Shown here: one piece after another, positions 1-11,214 of the stretch
How the letters are laid out: the number at the start of each line of letters is the position of its first letter
Numbering within the stretch: the first letter of the stretch is position 1
Source: Dolomedes plantarius
Taxonomy: Eukaryota; Arthropoda; Arachnida; Araneae; Dolomedidae
Assembly (NCBI GenBank): GCA_907164885.2
Contig: OU015493.1
Span: 56,571,302 to 56,635,301 of the forward strand
Length of the DNA stretch: 64,000 nucleotides
Reading direction: 5' to 3'
Position numbers and translations under genes: made by a program
Notes under the pieces: generated by a model
Database searches by the model: none
Told to the model about the DNA's origin: nothing
The model's input: the letters and a program-made list of their open reading frames with translations, nothing else

Positions 1-299
1 ATTGTATTGTGCCCAGTGTTGTAAGCTTCCACAAAGTGTACTTGGGTTAGAATTCTATCAAGGCTTGGACATTCTAGTGCTGTACCCTCAGTGAAAACAG
101 TGTTGATTCCCTTACATGGTGCTCATTCCCTAGGTCAGTGGTCGGCAAACTCATTAGTCAACAGAGCCAAATGTCGACACTACAACGATTGAAATTTCTT
201 TTGAGAGCCAAATTTTTTAAAACTCAAACCATATAGGTAGGTGCATAGTTATTAATTTAATTTGGATACTCCAAAGCTGGCCTTTGCTAAAAAGTCCTC

Positions 300-470
300 A
301 ATCTGAATGAGGTACGTGCGCTGAGGTCGACCCCTTCTAAATCTTCCACCCACACTCGTTTTGTATACTTATTTCGTCTATCTCCATTCCTTCATCATCT
401 CTGTATGTCCAAACCATCTCAACATACCTTTCTCAATCCTCGACATTTTCTTGCACTCCACAGCGCTCCC
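300..470 (-). pseudogene. Non-LTR retrotransposon ORF2 C-terminal remnant
   Basis: On the minus strand, within the outer hAT, the translation includes MSRIEKGMLRWFGH. After a stop and frameshift it continues RNKYTKRVWVEDLEG. This is the typical C-terminal tail of an arthropod LINE reverse-transcriptase ORF (a WxGH segment followed by a basic, charged segment). It is too short and broken to be functional, and the clade is not assigned. Confidence 0.6.
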
Positions 471-664
471 TAAAATTAACTTAATAAACTGTACTTAAAG
501 TTTTATGTCTTAGTTAAACTATAGGTATGTTGAATAAAACTTGATATCATACTTAATATCGATATTATTTATAGCTAAAATTAAATTGTAAAGTATCTAT
601 AAAATTAAATCATAAGAATGACAGACAAACACTAATGTGATCAATGGTCTCGCATCTCCTAGTT

Positions 665-1622
665 CAGGGATGGCGAACCTTTTTCTAACGAGTGTCAAAA
701 AATGTCTTGAAACCGTAGAAATTAAAACAGCGTGTCACTTAAAAAAAAAAAAAAAAAAAAATTCGGTCTTTGGAAGACCTTCGGAAATTAAAAAATTATA
801 CGATATATATTTAAAACAAAAACAAATTTAACTTTTTATTATGATTTGTTTAAAACTATCAATATCAGGAAGAAAATAAGTACAAAAATTATCGAACTTA
901 ATGTGACACTTGTTGTCTTTCGGACCATAATTTATATGTGGTTCGATATTTGTAACTTTTAATCGTACACACGCAGCGAACAAGTCGATGCCGAGGCGAT
1001 TTCTATTCTCACTTTTAATAAAATTGATTGTCGAAAACAACTGTTCGCAAACGTAGGTTGATCCAAACATTGTCAAAGGAGCTCTTGCCAAGTTTTTCAT
1101 CGACATTAGCGAATTAGGCAACGAGTTCCATCCAGTTAAAATAATATTTTGAGTGCTTGTTGTTAAAATATATTCGTCACAATTTTCCATATCTTGTAAT
1201 TTTTTTTTCTAAGTTTACGTTTCGTTCTGCAAATTTATTCCTTCGTATACAATACTGTTCAACCATTTCCGTTTTTAAGTTATCAATTTGAAGCCAATCG
1301 AAAGAGGATAATTTAAGTTTTCACCATTTCACCAAATTGGAACAATCTTCCGTCAAATATTTCTTTTGCATTCGCTAGTACTGAAGAACAGTGTTTTAAG
1401 ACTGTTTTGCAAAAAGAGGAAAAAATTAATGTCAAACAATTATTTTTTTAAAATTATTTCTAGTACAAATTACATTATAGATCTGTCAGTCCGACGAATG
1501 AAAATCAAAATTTGAAAAGTTAAATTAAATGGATGTTAAAACAATGTGATCGTCTCGCGTGTCGTCTAAAATTGCTTCGCGTGTCACTATGTGACCCGCG
1601 GGTCACAGGTTCGCCATCCCTG
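665..1622 (-). mobile_element. Nested hAT element inside the 136-2623 hAT
   Basis: The inverted termini CAGGGATGGCGAACCT (665) and its complement (ending 1622) are bounded by a perfect 8-bp duplication, TCCTAGTT, at 657-664 and 1623-1630. The flanks therefore rejoin into uninterrupted outer-hAT sequence. At 958 bp it is an internally deleted derivative that keeps only the C-terminal part of its transposase. Confidence 0.9.
828..1190 (-). pseudogene. hAT transposase C-terminal fragment (GTF2IRD2-like)
   Basis: About 120 residues on the minus strand end with the hAT dimerisation region. The segment ARAPLTMFGSTYVCEQLFS, followed by FIKSENRNRL, resembles the C-terminus of GTF2IRD2/EPM2AIP1-like domesticated or mobile hAT transposases. 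The catalytic N-terminal part is absent, so this is a remnant within the nested hAT rather than a host gene. Confidence 0.75.
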
Positions 1623-1980
1623 TCCTAGTTGATTAAATGTCTGCACACAAAGTGCGTCTAGATGAATTTCTCTAAAAATAGCAACAAACCCGTTTCTTAC
1701 GACGGTCATACTTTTCGCCCCATCTGTTGAAATTGAGATAATTTTATCGAGTAGAATATGATAATTTTGAATGGACTCAATTACAGCATTTGCTATATCC
1801 TCTCCACGTGTTTGACCTTTGAGTGACAATAATTCTAAATGTTCTTCTTTAGGACCTGTAGATGAAATAAATCGTACAAAAAGTGAAACTAGCGCTATAT
1901 CATTTATGTTACACGACTCATCAACTGCTATTGATAAAGCTGAAACTAATTTAAGATCTTAGACTTGCTGGTTGGTTATA
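1587..1980 (-). pseudogene. hAT transposase internal fragment (GTF2IRD2-like)
   Basis: The minus-strand sequence reads through SLKGQTRGEDIANAV and IISISTDGAKSMT. The part left of about 1830 continues with degraded residues resembling the D(E)S...ALSIAVDES core of hAT transposases. It belongs to the outer hAT; the piece at 1587-1622 is the terminus of the nested element read through by chance. Confidence 0.6.
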
Positions 1981-2092
1981 TTCGAAGACCATTTTGACTA
2001 GTGTAGTGTTTTCTACGGGGACACGCTATTGGAAGTAATACATTGTAAAACACGATGCTAAGATATGACTTGACGATACGCGTTGACATTTA

Positions 2093-2417
2093 GGCCGTCT
2101 GCGCACGGAGCAACTCAAAAGAAACTGATAACTGACTCCAATCACAAACCAGTCCGTGATAAGTCGTAACCTATGTAATTGAATGAAGCAACGCACACGG
2201 CGCAACTGGTTACAAACCCGTCCCATCTGCACACGGAGCAACTCAAAAGAAACTGATAACTGACTACAAACCCGTCAACGCGTTGCTGACGGGTTTGTAA
2301 CCAGTTGCGCCGTGTGCGTTGCTTCATTCAATTACATAGGTTACGACTTATCACGGACTGGTTTGTGATTGGAGTCAGTTATCAGTTTCTTTTGAGTTGC
2401 TCCGTGTGCAGACGGCC
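2093..2417. mobile_element. Palindromic MITE, PIF/Harbinger-like
   Basis: This 325-bp foldback element has its left arm (2093 to about 2221) repeated in inverted orientation at about 2289-2417. Part of the arm is also repeated directly within it. The ends begin GGCCGTCTGC and are flanked by TTA at 2090-2092 and 2418-2420. A 3-bp TTA/TAA duplication with GG-starting ends is the hallmark of PIF/Harbinger MITEs. It is inserted inside the outer hAT. Confidence 0.75.
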
Positions 2418-2648
2418 TTAATCTTTCTAGAAATGTTTTCTCATTAAGTCGCTTCAGAGCACTCGCCTAAGACGTATGTAAAAATAGAAATAAGGAAACT
2501 AGTCATCACGAAGTTTCAATCCCACTGTACGTGTGCGCCCACACGTGGTATTTTGTGGAAGAGCCACACTCAAGGGGCCGAAGAGCCACATGTGGCTCGC
2601 GAGCCACGGTTTGCCGACCACTGCCCTAGGTAAATGAGCTTGAGAGAC

Positions 2649-2908
2649 TGTGACAACGCCAGAGTTGAAAATTGAAAGCCATGGTTCGCCACTGGACAGT
2701 AGACGAAGATTGTTTATTTACAACAGCGTTGGGAGCTTTTTCCACGCGCGAGATTGGGAGTTTTTTCCGCGCGCCGGGATTTTTGTATCTCAGCTCCGCG
2801 CGCTGAGATGTGATTGTAACTTACATTTAAAATGTTGTGTTCTTTTTGTTTAATAAATTGATGCATGAGATGTTAATCGTCCATGCTTAGTGCTTTTCGC
2901 CTTACACA
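2649..2908 (+). repeat. Possible solo LTR or unclassified repeat
   Basis: This CpG-rich stretch (GCGCGCC motifs near 2770-2800) is followed by an AATAAA at about 2853. It begins with TG and could end in CA near 2906, the architecture of a solo LTR. No convincing flanking 5-bp duplication was found, so the call is weak. Confidence 0.25.
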
Positions 2909-3599
2909 TTGGATTTTATTAATAGTGAGCCAACCGGCCAAGCTGTTACAAGACTCAGCCTAGATTCATTAAAGGGGTGCAGACTAAGACCTAGGAATTT
3001 GATAAGAAAATTTTCCCATGTATTGTGCAACTGTCAGAATCTGTAGAGGTCTAATCATTATATACTCTAAATTAGGGTATATTACTATTAAACATTAAAT
3101 TAATAATTCATGATGATCAACAATTTCACTTTACTGGTTGTAATCTAATTTTTTTTCCGATTTATTTATTAAAATCCTTAAAAAACATTAAAATGCAGAT
3201 ATCTACATATTTTCATTTTAAATTTGTGAACTGACTTAGAATTTTGAATAATATTCAAACTACAGGTTAGAGATATTTAAACTACTAGATTATACAACTT
3301 AAGTATAATCTGGTAGAGATTTTAAGCTCACAACAGAACTAAATACACAAATATATTGTAAAATTTAATGATGTTACAGTAGGAGATTTTTTTGGAATAA
3401 ATTGTATATTATAAAAAAGTTTTTTCAGTAGTTGTAGCATTAAGATCAAGCAGGGCGGTCGACCTGCAACGCCAAGCTAAAAAAACAAAATAGACTCCAA
3501 ATGAATAAACGCGCCAGGGCGATAGTACGCCAAAATGACAACCATTATTCAGCAGCACTGCTATTTTTTCAACCGTTCAATCATAGAAGACTAGCCATT

Positions 3600-3671
3600 G
3601 TCGCTCGGTGGCTGAGTGGTTATGGCGTTAGCCTTCCATGCCGTCGGCGCGAGTTCGATTCCCGCATAAGA
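3600..3671 (+). repeat. tRNA-derived SINE head
   Basis: The stretch contains an A box (TGGCTGAGTGGT at 3609-3620) and a B box (GAGTTCGATTCC at 3651-3662) at normal internal RNA polymerase III promoter spacing. The surrounding tRNA fold is degenerate and the sequence continues into an AT-rich tail, so this is a SINE and not a tRNA gene. Confidence 0.65.
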
Positions 3672-3905
3672 CTCCGTTGTATTCAGGAGAATTTTTAATA
3701 GTTTTGCATATGTATGTCCGTATTTTTATGTTTGTTTTATATGTCCATAGAAAATACTAAGCATTGAATTCAAATGATAAGGATTAATTATTATTCATAT
3801 TTCAATTTTTGCTACAACCACGTAGGTTTGCAAAATAGAGAAATATTATTTTCTCAATAAAATATACATATACGTATACAAAATATACATATAGCAAATG
3901 ATTAA

Positions 3906-4780
3906 TCTATATATATAAAAGAAAATGTTTGTGTGTGTTTCCTTTATGCGTTCCCGAACGGTCCATCCGATTGAGATGAAATTTTGTACAGATGTTGTTC
4001 ACGCTCCCACGGGAAACACTGGGGGGGGGGGTAAGACACCCCTAGTGTGACATATCCCTATGACACCTAGCACCCCCCCCCCCGGGGGGGACATATAAAA
4101 ATAACCGAAAGCGACTAATATTAGTGCCGAAGGATTTTCGGGGTCGCTGAGATTAATAATGACACTTCTGACGCCGCTTAAGGACAAGATCAGCCCCCCC
4201 ATCACCATTGAGGGAGAAGGGGGGGAGAAAGGGTGAATATAAAATGACCGAGAATAGTGTCAAACACATAGTTTTCAGGATCGCTGAGATGAATAGGAAC
4301 ACTCTCGATGCCGTTAAAGTGAGAGTTCAGCCCCGCCCCCCCCCCCCCCCCCGCATTGGGGGGAGAAAGGGTGAATATAAAATGTACAAAATGACCGAGA
4401 ACAATGTCAAATTCATAGTTTTCGGAGTCGCTGAGATGAATAGGGACAATTCCGATGCCGTTTAAGTGAGAGTTCAGCTCTCCTCAGTATTGAGGGGGGA
4501 GAAACGGTGAATATAAAATGTCCAAAATGACCGATAGTAGTGTCGAATCCATAGTTTCGGAGTCACTAAGGGGAATATAGGAAATTTAAAATGTTGTTTA
4601 TAATCAAGTTTTGAGTTAAATTTATAATAGAATGAATTTGTAATTTTACTTTATCATTTGTATACTGTATTTACTTTTAAATGCCTGTAAATTAAATTAC
4701 TTAAATTTTACACTATAGGTAGAATCCATTCCTTTTCCTGTGTAACAAAAAAATTGAGATAAATAAATACCCGGTTTATG
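3906..4780 (+). mobile_element. Non-autonomous Helitron, copy 1 (3' end degraded)
   Basis: It begins TCTATATATATAAAAG after an A, the typical 5' end of arthropod Helitrons. It shares its body and 3' portion with the element at 38535-39514. Inside is a tandem array of units of about 100-150 bp containing a GACCGAGA...CATAGTTTTC motif, separated by runs of C. Near 4765-4780 the terminal hairpin and CTAG end seen in copy 2 are missing. Confidence 0.65.
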
Positions 4781-6120
4781 TGAATTTAAAACATCAATTT
4801 CAGATTTTAACTGCGCACTTCGGAGCTCTCTTAGACATTATGTGTATAGCATCCTTCCGACAAAAGGTACAACAAATAAATGGTTTTATATCCAATTTTA
4901 TTAAGCACTGGGACTCAATTACATTTCTTAACAGATTTTTAATGGGATATTAATCATTTTAATCAGTCTTCTATTTGAAGTTAATGCATGATGTCAAACA
5001 AAACAAACCGTTAGCTACAAGGAAAAATAATAAATAATGTTGTCATTCCCCAAAGAAAAAAATTTTGCATTAAACAACAAAGAATATGAATACCATGCTT
5101 TGGAGTTACGTTGCCCAAATGTAATGTGAAAATAAATTTCAAATTTATAGAATAATTCATGACCATCTTAAAATTGCTTCTACATTCATTTTAAAAGTAA
5201 CCAAATAATAGGACACACATATTTTGCATAAATAACTAAAATGAATAATTTATACAACTAAATAACATACTTTCGACGTTTCAACAGAAAATTTATTTAT
5301 TCCAAAAACGAAAAGACGGCCGACAAGCCTGGTATGTATAAATATTTAAAACTTAAATTTTCAGAAACAGGTTATGATGAGTTTGGTCTAGGGAAGAAGG
5401 GTTTCTATCAACAAGTCATGCTTAAGACCTTCACTTAGATGTGAAAATTCGTGATTAGGAAATTAAGTACCAGAACTTAATAAGATTGGATATTTGATAT
5501 CACACCATTTTTTAGTCATCACTTTTGTTTTGAAGCTTGGCGTTTTTTTACTTTTTAAAAGTTTTTTTAGTGGATTAAGTAATAACAGGGAGAAATATGG
5601 AGAGAAAAAAATCGTAAGATGTTTCAAAATTTAGAATTTTTTTAGACTGCTGTGACTCCCATTTTTCATTTATCAATACAGGACCTTTTGTATTTACTTA
5701 TATTTTTCAAGATAAGTTTGATTTTTTTCTTTCACACTCTATTAGGATTTCTCCTCTCATCTTACTACCTGAAAGAAGAGCTTTCACACTGAATATTCAA
5801 TTTATTCTCAAAAAGCTGAATCTTTTTCAGTGCTAGAAATCACAAGGACCATTCTAAGAAAAGAATATACGGACCAACAATAAGTTCTAAATCACTGACA
5901 TCTATCACTTTTACTTGAAAGAAAATTCATCATTTCCTTCTATCTTTTTATGTCAATAAAATAAGACAGCCGACTTTTTTTTCATTTTGTAGTTTGTACA
6001 GTTGTTTATAAAATTATATAAACAACTGTACAAACTCTTATTATAATTTTTTATATAACAAAAAGATCAAAAACCACAATTTTGCATATATAAAATATGC
6101 TGTACAGCAATCAAGTATGC
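4780..6120. other. Intergenic, no gene recognised
   Basis: This is AT-rich sequence without a supported ORF. The only structure seen is a 20-bp perfect snapback hairpin at 5991-6036, described separately. Confidence 0.6.
5991..6036. repeat. Perfect 20-bp inverted repeat with 6-nt spacer
   Basis: The arm at 5991-6010 is exactly complementary to 6017-6036, separated by AAATTA. No target duplication or transposon end is evident. Confidence 0.9.
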
Positions 6121-7121
6121 ATAGACACGCAGTGCTCAGTTTACATGTTTGAGAGAAAAATCCTCAGGGCTATCTTTGGCCCAGTGCAGGAAGAGGGACG
6201 TTGGAGAATCAGATATAATTTTGAACTGTATAGGCTTTATGGGCAATCACATATAACATAGTCATCCACAGAGCCCGACTTTGACCCAATGGGGCCCTGG
6301 GCAAAGCAGACTTTGAGGGCCCCCTCCAAGTACAGATCAAGAGGGGAGTACAGGCCTCCCCCCTCCCGGACCAGGTTTCCACATAAACATGTGGGACACT
6401 CACCCAGGTTCCCCATAAGTTGGGACCAGAAATTCAAAAAATTTTCGACCAACAATTAAAAAATTTGAAAAATAATTACAATAATAATAATAATAAGAGT
6501 TAATTTATTAATTTACTTTTTAGTGTTAATAAATAAATACATGAAATTTTGTTTTGAAATTCAAAATAGATCAGTCTGAAGTTATTACACCCCCCCCCCC
6601 CAAAAAAAAAAAAAAAAAAAAATTAAAAAAAATGAAATAAACCAGAAACGCCTATAGATGTAAGTATGCTTTTACTATAGTGGGTGCACTGTGCCCCACC
6701 CAGGATTTTTTCTGTATCTCCCATTGCCCCCATTTACTGTATAAACCAAAAACCACATTTTCAAAAATATGTACATTTTAATATTAAATTAGGTGGGCCC
6801 CATAATTTTGGGGGCCCTGGGCAAGTGCCCCACTTGCCCATGCGGAAATCTGGGCCTGCTCATCCATAGTAATAGGTTAAGATGGCTTGGCCATGTTTGG
6901 TGAAACTCGGGAAAATAATCCCACTAAGATCTTCACATTTAAAAAAACTGAGGGATCCCAAGTTTGTGGTAGACCACCGACTAGATGGTTAAATGACATT
7001 GAAAAAGACTTAAAGACTTTGAAAGTTAAAAATTGGAAAGGAATCTTTGCAGATAGAAGACACTGGAGGGAGCACATGGTTGAGGCAGCCAGGGCCTCTA
7101 GGGGGTTGTTGCTTTTGTGAA
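6120..7121 (+). pseudogene. LINE ORF2 C-terminal fragment, split by a hAT MITE
   Basis: The left part reads RKILRAIFGPVQEEGRWRIR. The right part, beyond the inserted element, reads NRLRWLGHV and, after a stop, GRPPTRWLNDIEKDL and DRRHWREHMVEAARASRGL. Together these match the conserved C-terminal tail of a non-LTR retrotransposon reverse-transcriptase ORF. The hAT element at 6269-6858 interrupts it, and in-frame stops show it is dead. Confidence 0.75.
6269..6858. mobile_element. hAT-type MITE inserted in the LINE fragment
   Basis: The ends CAGAGCCCGACTTTG and a right end complementary to CAGGCCCAGATTT are flanked by near-identical 8-bp duplications, GTCATCCA (6261-6268) and CTCATCCA (6859-6866). 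The interior has GGGGGCCC motifs and a C12/A20 tract. It is similar in style to the MITE at 25486-25928. Confidence 0.75.
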
Positions 7122-7139
7122 GAAGAATCAAGTAAATAC

Positions 7140-9917
7140 AAACAAGCTTTCAGAAATGCAGTTTTAAGTTGAATTGTTTAATCAGATGCATGTTATTACA
7201 GCCTACCTAAATAAAAATTGCTGGTAGCATTTGAAATGAAAGATTAACATTGGTTTAATAAGTATAGTTTTTTTTAACAATAGAAAAATATTAAACATGA
7301 AATAACAACTATGAAATTTACCTTCAAGTCATATCAAGAATTCTTGATTACTTCCTGATTATTATGTGGACCCATGCTGCTTGTATAGAGGAAAAAATAG
7401 CTTGTTGTGTACTATATGTGTAAAGCATTTACATTTAAAACAATGTTGCCATATGCCTGCATTACCATATTTTTTTAATGAGAATTAGTCTTTGTAACAA
7501 ACTGGTAATATGATCCCTTTATATGAGTAATTTTAGAAATGTTTCTGAAACAAATGAAAAAAAAAATTTATAAAACACTTTGAAAAATTGGATTAATAGT
7601 TTTAGAAGTATTCAACGAAATATCTTGACCTTTTTAAAGTATGTTTTAAATTTCCTTAAGAACTTAATCTTCAAATATATTCTATGTAAATAAAAAGTTA
7701 TGTTTATATATGTATAATGATTTTTTAAATGTTTAAATCTTCATAACTGTTTTTAAAATCTTTAAATATTTTTTTAATATTGCCTGAATTTCTTACCAAA
7801 ATCAATTTTTTTTATATATGAAAATGTGGTAGCCAATTTTTAACCAAATCAGTGAGGTGGTGTTCAGAACAAAACAATTAAAATCAAGCAAAATAATGAC
7901 AGCAATAATAACCAAACTTATATTTTTCCTTATATTTTTCTCATGTATATTTAATCCTTATCACAAGTACTCATGAAGTTTTGTCTACATGTTAAAGAAT
8001 ACTATACAGTGAAATTTCTCTTGGGCAGCCAGTCATGGTTCTGAAAAAAAGGGCTGTTTTGAGGGGTGGCCAGCTAGAGAAGTTTCGCTGTATTTAGATA
8101 TACAAAACTTTTGCACTGCTGACTGGCATAAAAACGTTTATTTGCTTAACATGGCTTACATCAAACTTTTTACAATTAATATAATCAAATATAAAACTTC
8201 TCAGTTTGTGAGCTAAATTTTATCCTACCCATTAATAATTAATACGAGTATTTACACAGACAAATTATAATCGAACATTATATAATATTCTGCCCTGCCC
8301 ATAAGCAACATCAAATAATCAACAAACCATAATTTGTTCACATTTTAAAACATAGTTGACCTACAATCTGCAGAACCTTGTAACCTGCAGACAACATAGT
8401 GGGTAGCCCTATTCACTTACTTTCGATTGTCACAATATGGGCCATAAAGAAAACATGCCCTCTTAAAATGCCACCGAAGTGATTAACTTTAATACAGATT
8501 GAAGAAAATAATTAAATGTTTCCAACATTAATTTTACGATTAAAATTATCTGCTGCAGCACTGATTCTTAAAAATAATTATTCATTCATGAAGTATAATT
8601 TCTGATTCATACTAACGTTTTTTGCAAGGAAATGTCATACACAGTTTAAAATCGAGAGTGCAAAATTCAATATTGACCAACGAAAAACGTTTTTGAGACA
8701 TAAACTGATAAATAATACAATTTTTGCAGCAAAACATCGATGTTTCACCTAATCCAAACGTTTCTGATTGAACTAAACACTTTTCTTACTTTAAACCATC
8801 TTTTTGATATTTTACACCCACATACTATTTTTACATGAAACTCATATTCATGAAGCTAAACAGTTTTATAGCTCATGCTCATGCTTATATTATTGACAGT
8901 TAGAAACCAAAACCAAATATACGCGCGCCATTCCTGCTATTGCAGTTACTTCGACTTCGAACTGTGGTACAGAACTGAAGAAAATAAATTACTTTTCTCA
9001 GCACTTTTTTTTTTTAGGCAGCAGAACTTATATATAAATATATCACAAATAGATCTATAAGAAGTAAGTTTTTGTTTTCTTTTTTTACGTATAATTTGCA
9101 GATTGCAAGCAGAAAATAACTATAACTCGAAAGGACACCATAAATTCATCGTACAAAATAATAAAAGCTCTAACTTTTGATTAAGGAATCTTGAACGATT
9201 TATACAACTTTCTGAAAAAAGAAAATGTTCTTGGAGAAGTTAATTTCTATAATTTCTGGTTTTAGTAATTATTTTTAAATACATAACACATGTTAAGGAG
9301 ACGCAGTCCTTCCTCTCTGACGAAATTTTTTATTGAAAGAGCTGAAAAGTCGATAACATAGTCGAAAAAAAAATTTAATTTAATCTTTAAAATAACAATT
9401 CATTTGACAGTTGTCGACTGTTTGAAGGAGATCCTACCACTTGTATCTTCGCCGAAGCAGGAGTTTGCTCAACTCAGCACAAAAATTAATAAACAAACAA
9501 TTTTAATTTTTTTTTTCTTGCACTCGCGCGTGTTTCAGACGGAGTCTCTCAAAAGCTGTGTTTTCTTATAAGCAGACGGCATTTCCTCTTCAATTACTTA
9601 AATTCGTTTTTTCCCGTCTTTCCCTTTTCTCTTCTTCCAAATGTGAGGTTGTTGTGTGTTTTATTATTTCTCTTGTTTCGAAATGACCTTTGCCAAAAAC
9701 TGAGTGTTCTAGTAGCAGAAAGGTAGCATCTCCATTTTCTGTTAGTTCACCAGATCAACTATCGATACTCATCACTGACTAGTTTTCCCTCTAGAGCCAA
9801 TAATAAGCACGTTATTAATTCATGCTCTTTATGTATCTCTTAATTACTTAATTTACCCTTTGCATCGAATCATATTGTACGTTCGGTATTTCCATTATTT
9901 CGACCTCTGGTAGACAA
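7140..9917. other. Intergenic region upstream of RPUSD4
   Basis: No supported ORF lies here. It contains one small TA-flanked MITE at 8007-8090. A slightly GC-richer stretch (about 9420-9660) lies a few hundred bases before the RPUSD4 start and is the best candidate for promoter and 5' untranslated sequence, though no core-promoter element can be asserted. Confidence 0.5.
8007..8090. mobile_element. Small TA-flanked MITE (pogo/Tc1-like)
   Basis: This 84-bp element has the ends CAGTGAAATTTCTCT and AGAGAAGTTTCGCTG, complementary to one another, with a TA dinucleotide on each side. Related termini occur at 18453-18590 and 53069-53207. Confidence 0.7.
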
Positions 9918-11214
9918 ATGATGATTCGGGGTGATTTTGTCAAACGATCAGTTTTACAGGGCGTATCTATTGTAATTACTCCTGTTCACAGATTTCATCT
10001 AACATCAAAGACACTCGCCCGTGGTGCTTTACGTAAAAATCGTCTGAATGCAGCAGAAGAGAAACATTTAGAAAGTGGGAGTGACTCTTTCACCTCAATT
10101 AAATCCAATGTAAATTTTTTAGGTATTGAAAGTGAGGAGGGTGTAATAACCATTGATTCTAAAGTGAATTCTATGCAGCAAAATGTTTTGAGAACGAAAA
10201 TAAAGGAAAAATTTCAGAGGACAGCCTTTGGTGTTATTCGTTATGATTGTGATAATAAACTGAAATTTCATGGGCAGTATGGAAACAGTGATTTTGTTTT
10301 TCCTCATAACAGTAATGATTATTCAGAAGTATCTCGAGACCTTGCTAAAGTTACATCAAGTAATTGCCCAACAAATAAAAATTCTGAAGTGAGCAAATTA
10401 AGCTATGATATTAAAAGTGGTATTATGTCTGAAGATAACACTTACAGCAACACCAATGAATTTGACGCGGGAAGTTCTGAACCATATACTTCAGTGAAAA
10501 ATGATCAAGATGCCAGTTATATTGATCAAAACTATTTTGATAATTATTTTAAAGAAGAGAGAGAACATTCTGTTCAAATTGTTAATGATCCACCATCAAT
10601 ATCAAAGAAGTTAAATTTTTTTGATCAAAATTACTTTGGTGATTTAGCAGTGTTGGAATATCAAAAGTTAGATAAAGAAATGCATACAGAATGTAGTGAT
10701 AAAAAAGATTTGGAAAATCTGATACCTGACTATACTGAAGATGAAAAACTCAGTTCTGTGAAAAATAATTCTGTCTCTTCATTGGAGTGTAATAACAAAG
10801 AAGATATGCTTGAAGATACTATATATAGTGAAGTTTATCCAGTTAATACATCTGTTAAGAAACATATGAGCAACATAAATTCTAAAAATATAAAAGTCAA
10901 GCAGTTTAATAATAAGATTAATATTGTTAATGTTAAGTCAAATGCTAATTCTACTGATGTAGATGATAATTTACATCTGAAAGAAAGCCATTCTCAGTCT
11001 GAAGACAATGCAAAACTTAAAACAAATTTAAATGTGCCATCCTTTGATAAAGTCACCTGTACTAATAGTCTTCCCAAGACTTTAGAACCATTTACAAGTA
11101 TAAAGGGTCAAAAACAATTAAAAGTTTATTCTGAAGAATCTGTTGATACAGCTGAGGATTTTGTTAAAAACTTACAGAAACAGAAGGAAGTTCCAGAACT
11201 TGATATTAAGAAAG
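9918..11214 (+). CDS. RPUSD4: RPUSD4 exon 1, long N-terminal extension
   Basis: This exon encodes about 432 residues before the donor G|GTAGGT at 11215. Residues 1-40 are basic and hydroxylated (presequence-like). The rest is acidic, Ser/Asn/Lys-rich and probably disordered. It repeats two short motifs: TSIK/TSVK preceded by an aromatic (DSFTSIK, EPYTSVK, EPFTSIK) and DQNYF ([19 protein letters not shown]). It has no recognisable enzyme domain. I do not know its function. Confidence 0.85.

Larger units (their letters stand above)
136..2623 (-). mobile_element. hAT DNA transposon, outer element of a nest
   Basis: The ends are inverted: CAGTGGTCGGCAAAC at 136 and its complement ending at 2623. 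They are flanked by a perfect 8-bp duplication, CCCTAGGT, at 128-135 and 2624-2631, which is diagnostic of hAT transposition. A minus-strand fragment at about 1630-1830 (residues such as EDIANAVIESIQNYH and STDGAKS) resembles the transposase of GTF2IRD2-type hAT elements. The element was later interrupted by a second hAT (665-1622) and a palindromic MITE (2093-2417), and it carries a LINE remnant. No intact transposase remains. Confidence 0.9.

Noticed and set aside
3600..3671. Functional tRNA gene
   Set aside because: The A and B boxes are present but the acceptor stem does not pair and there is a SINE-like tail.
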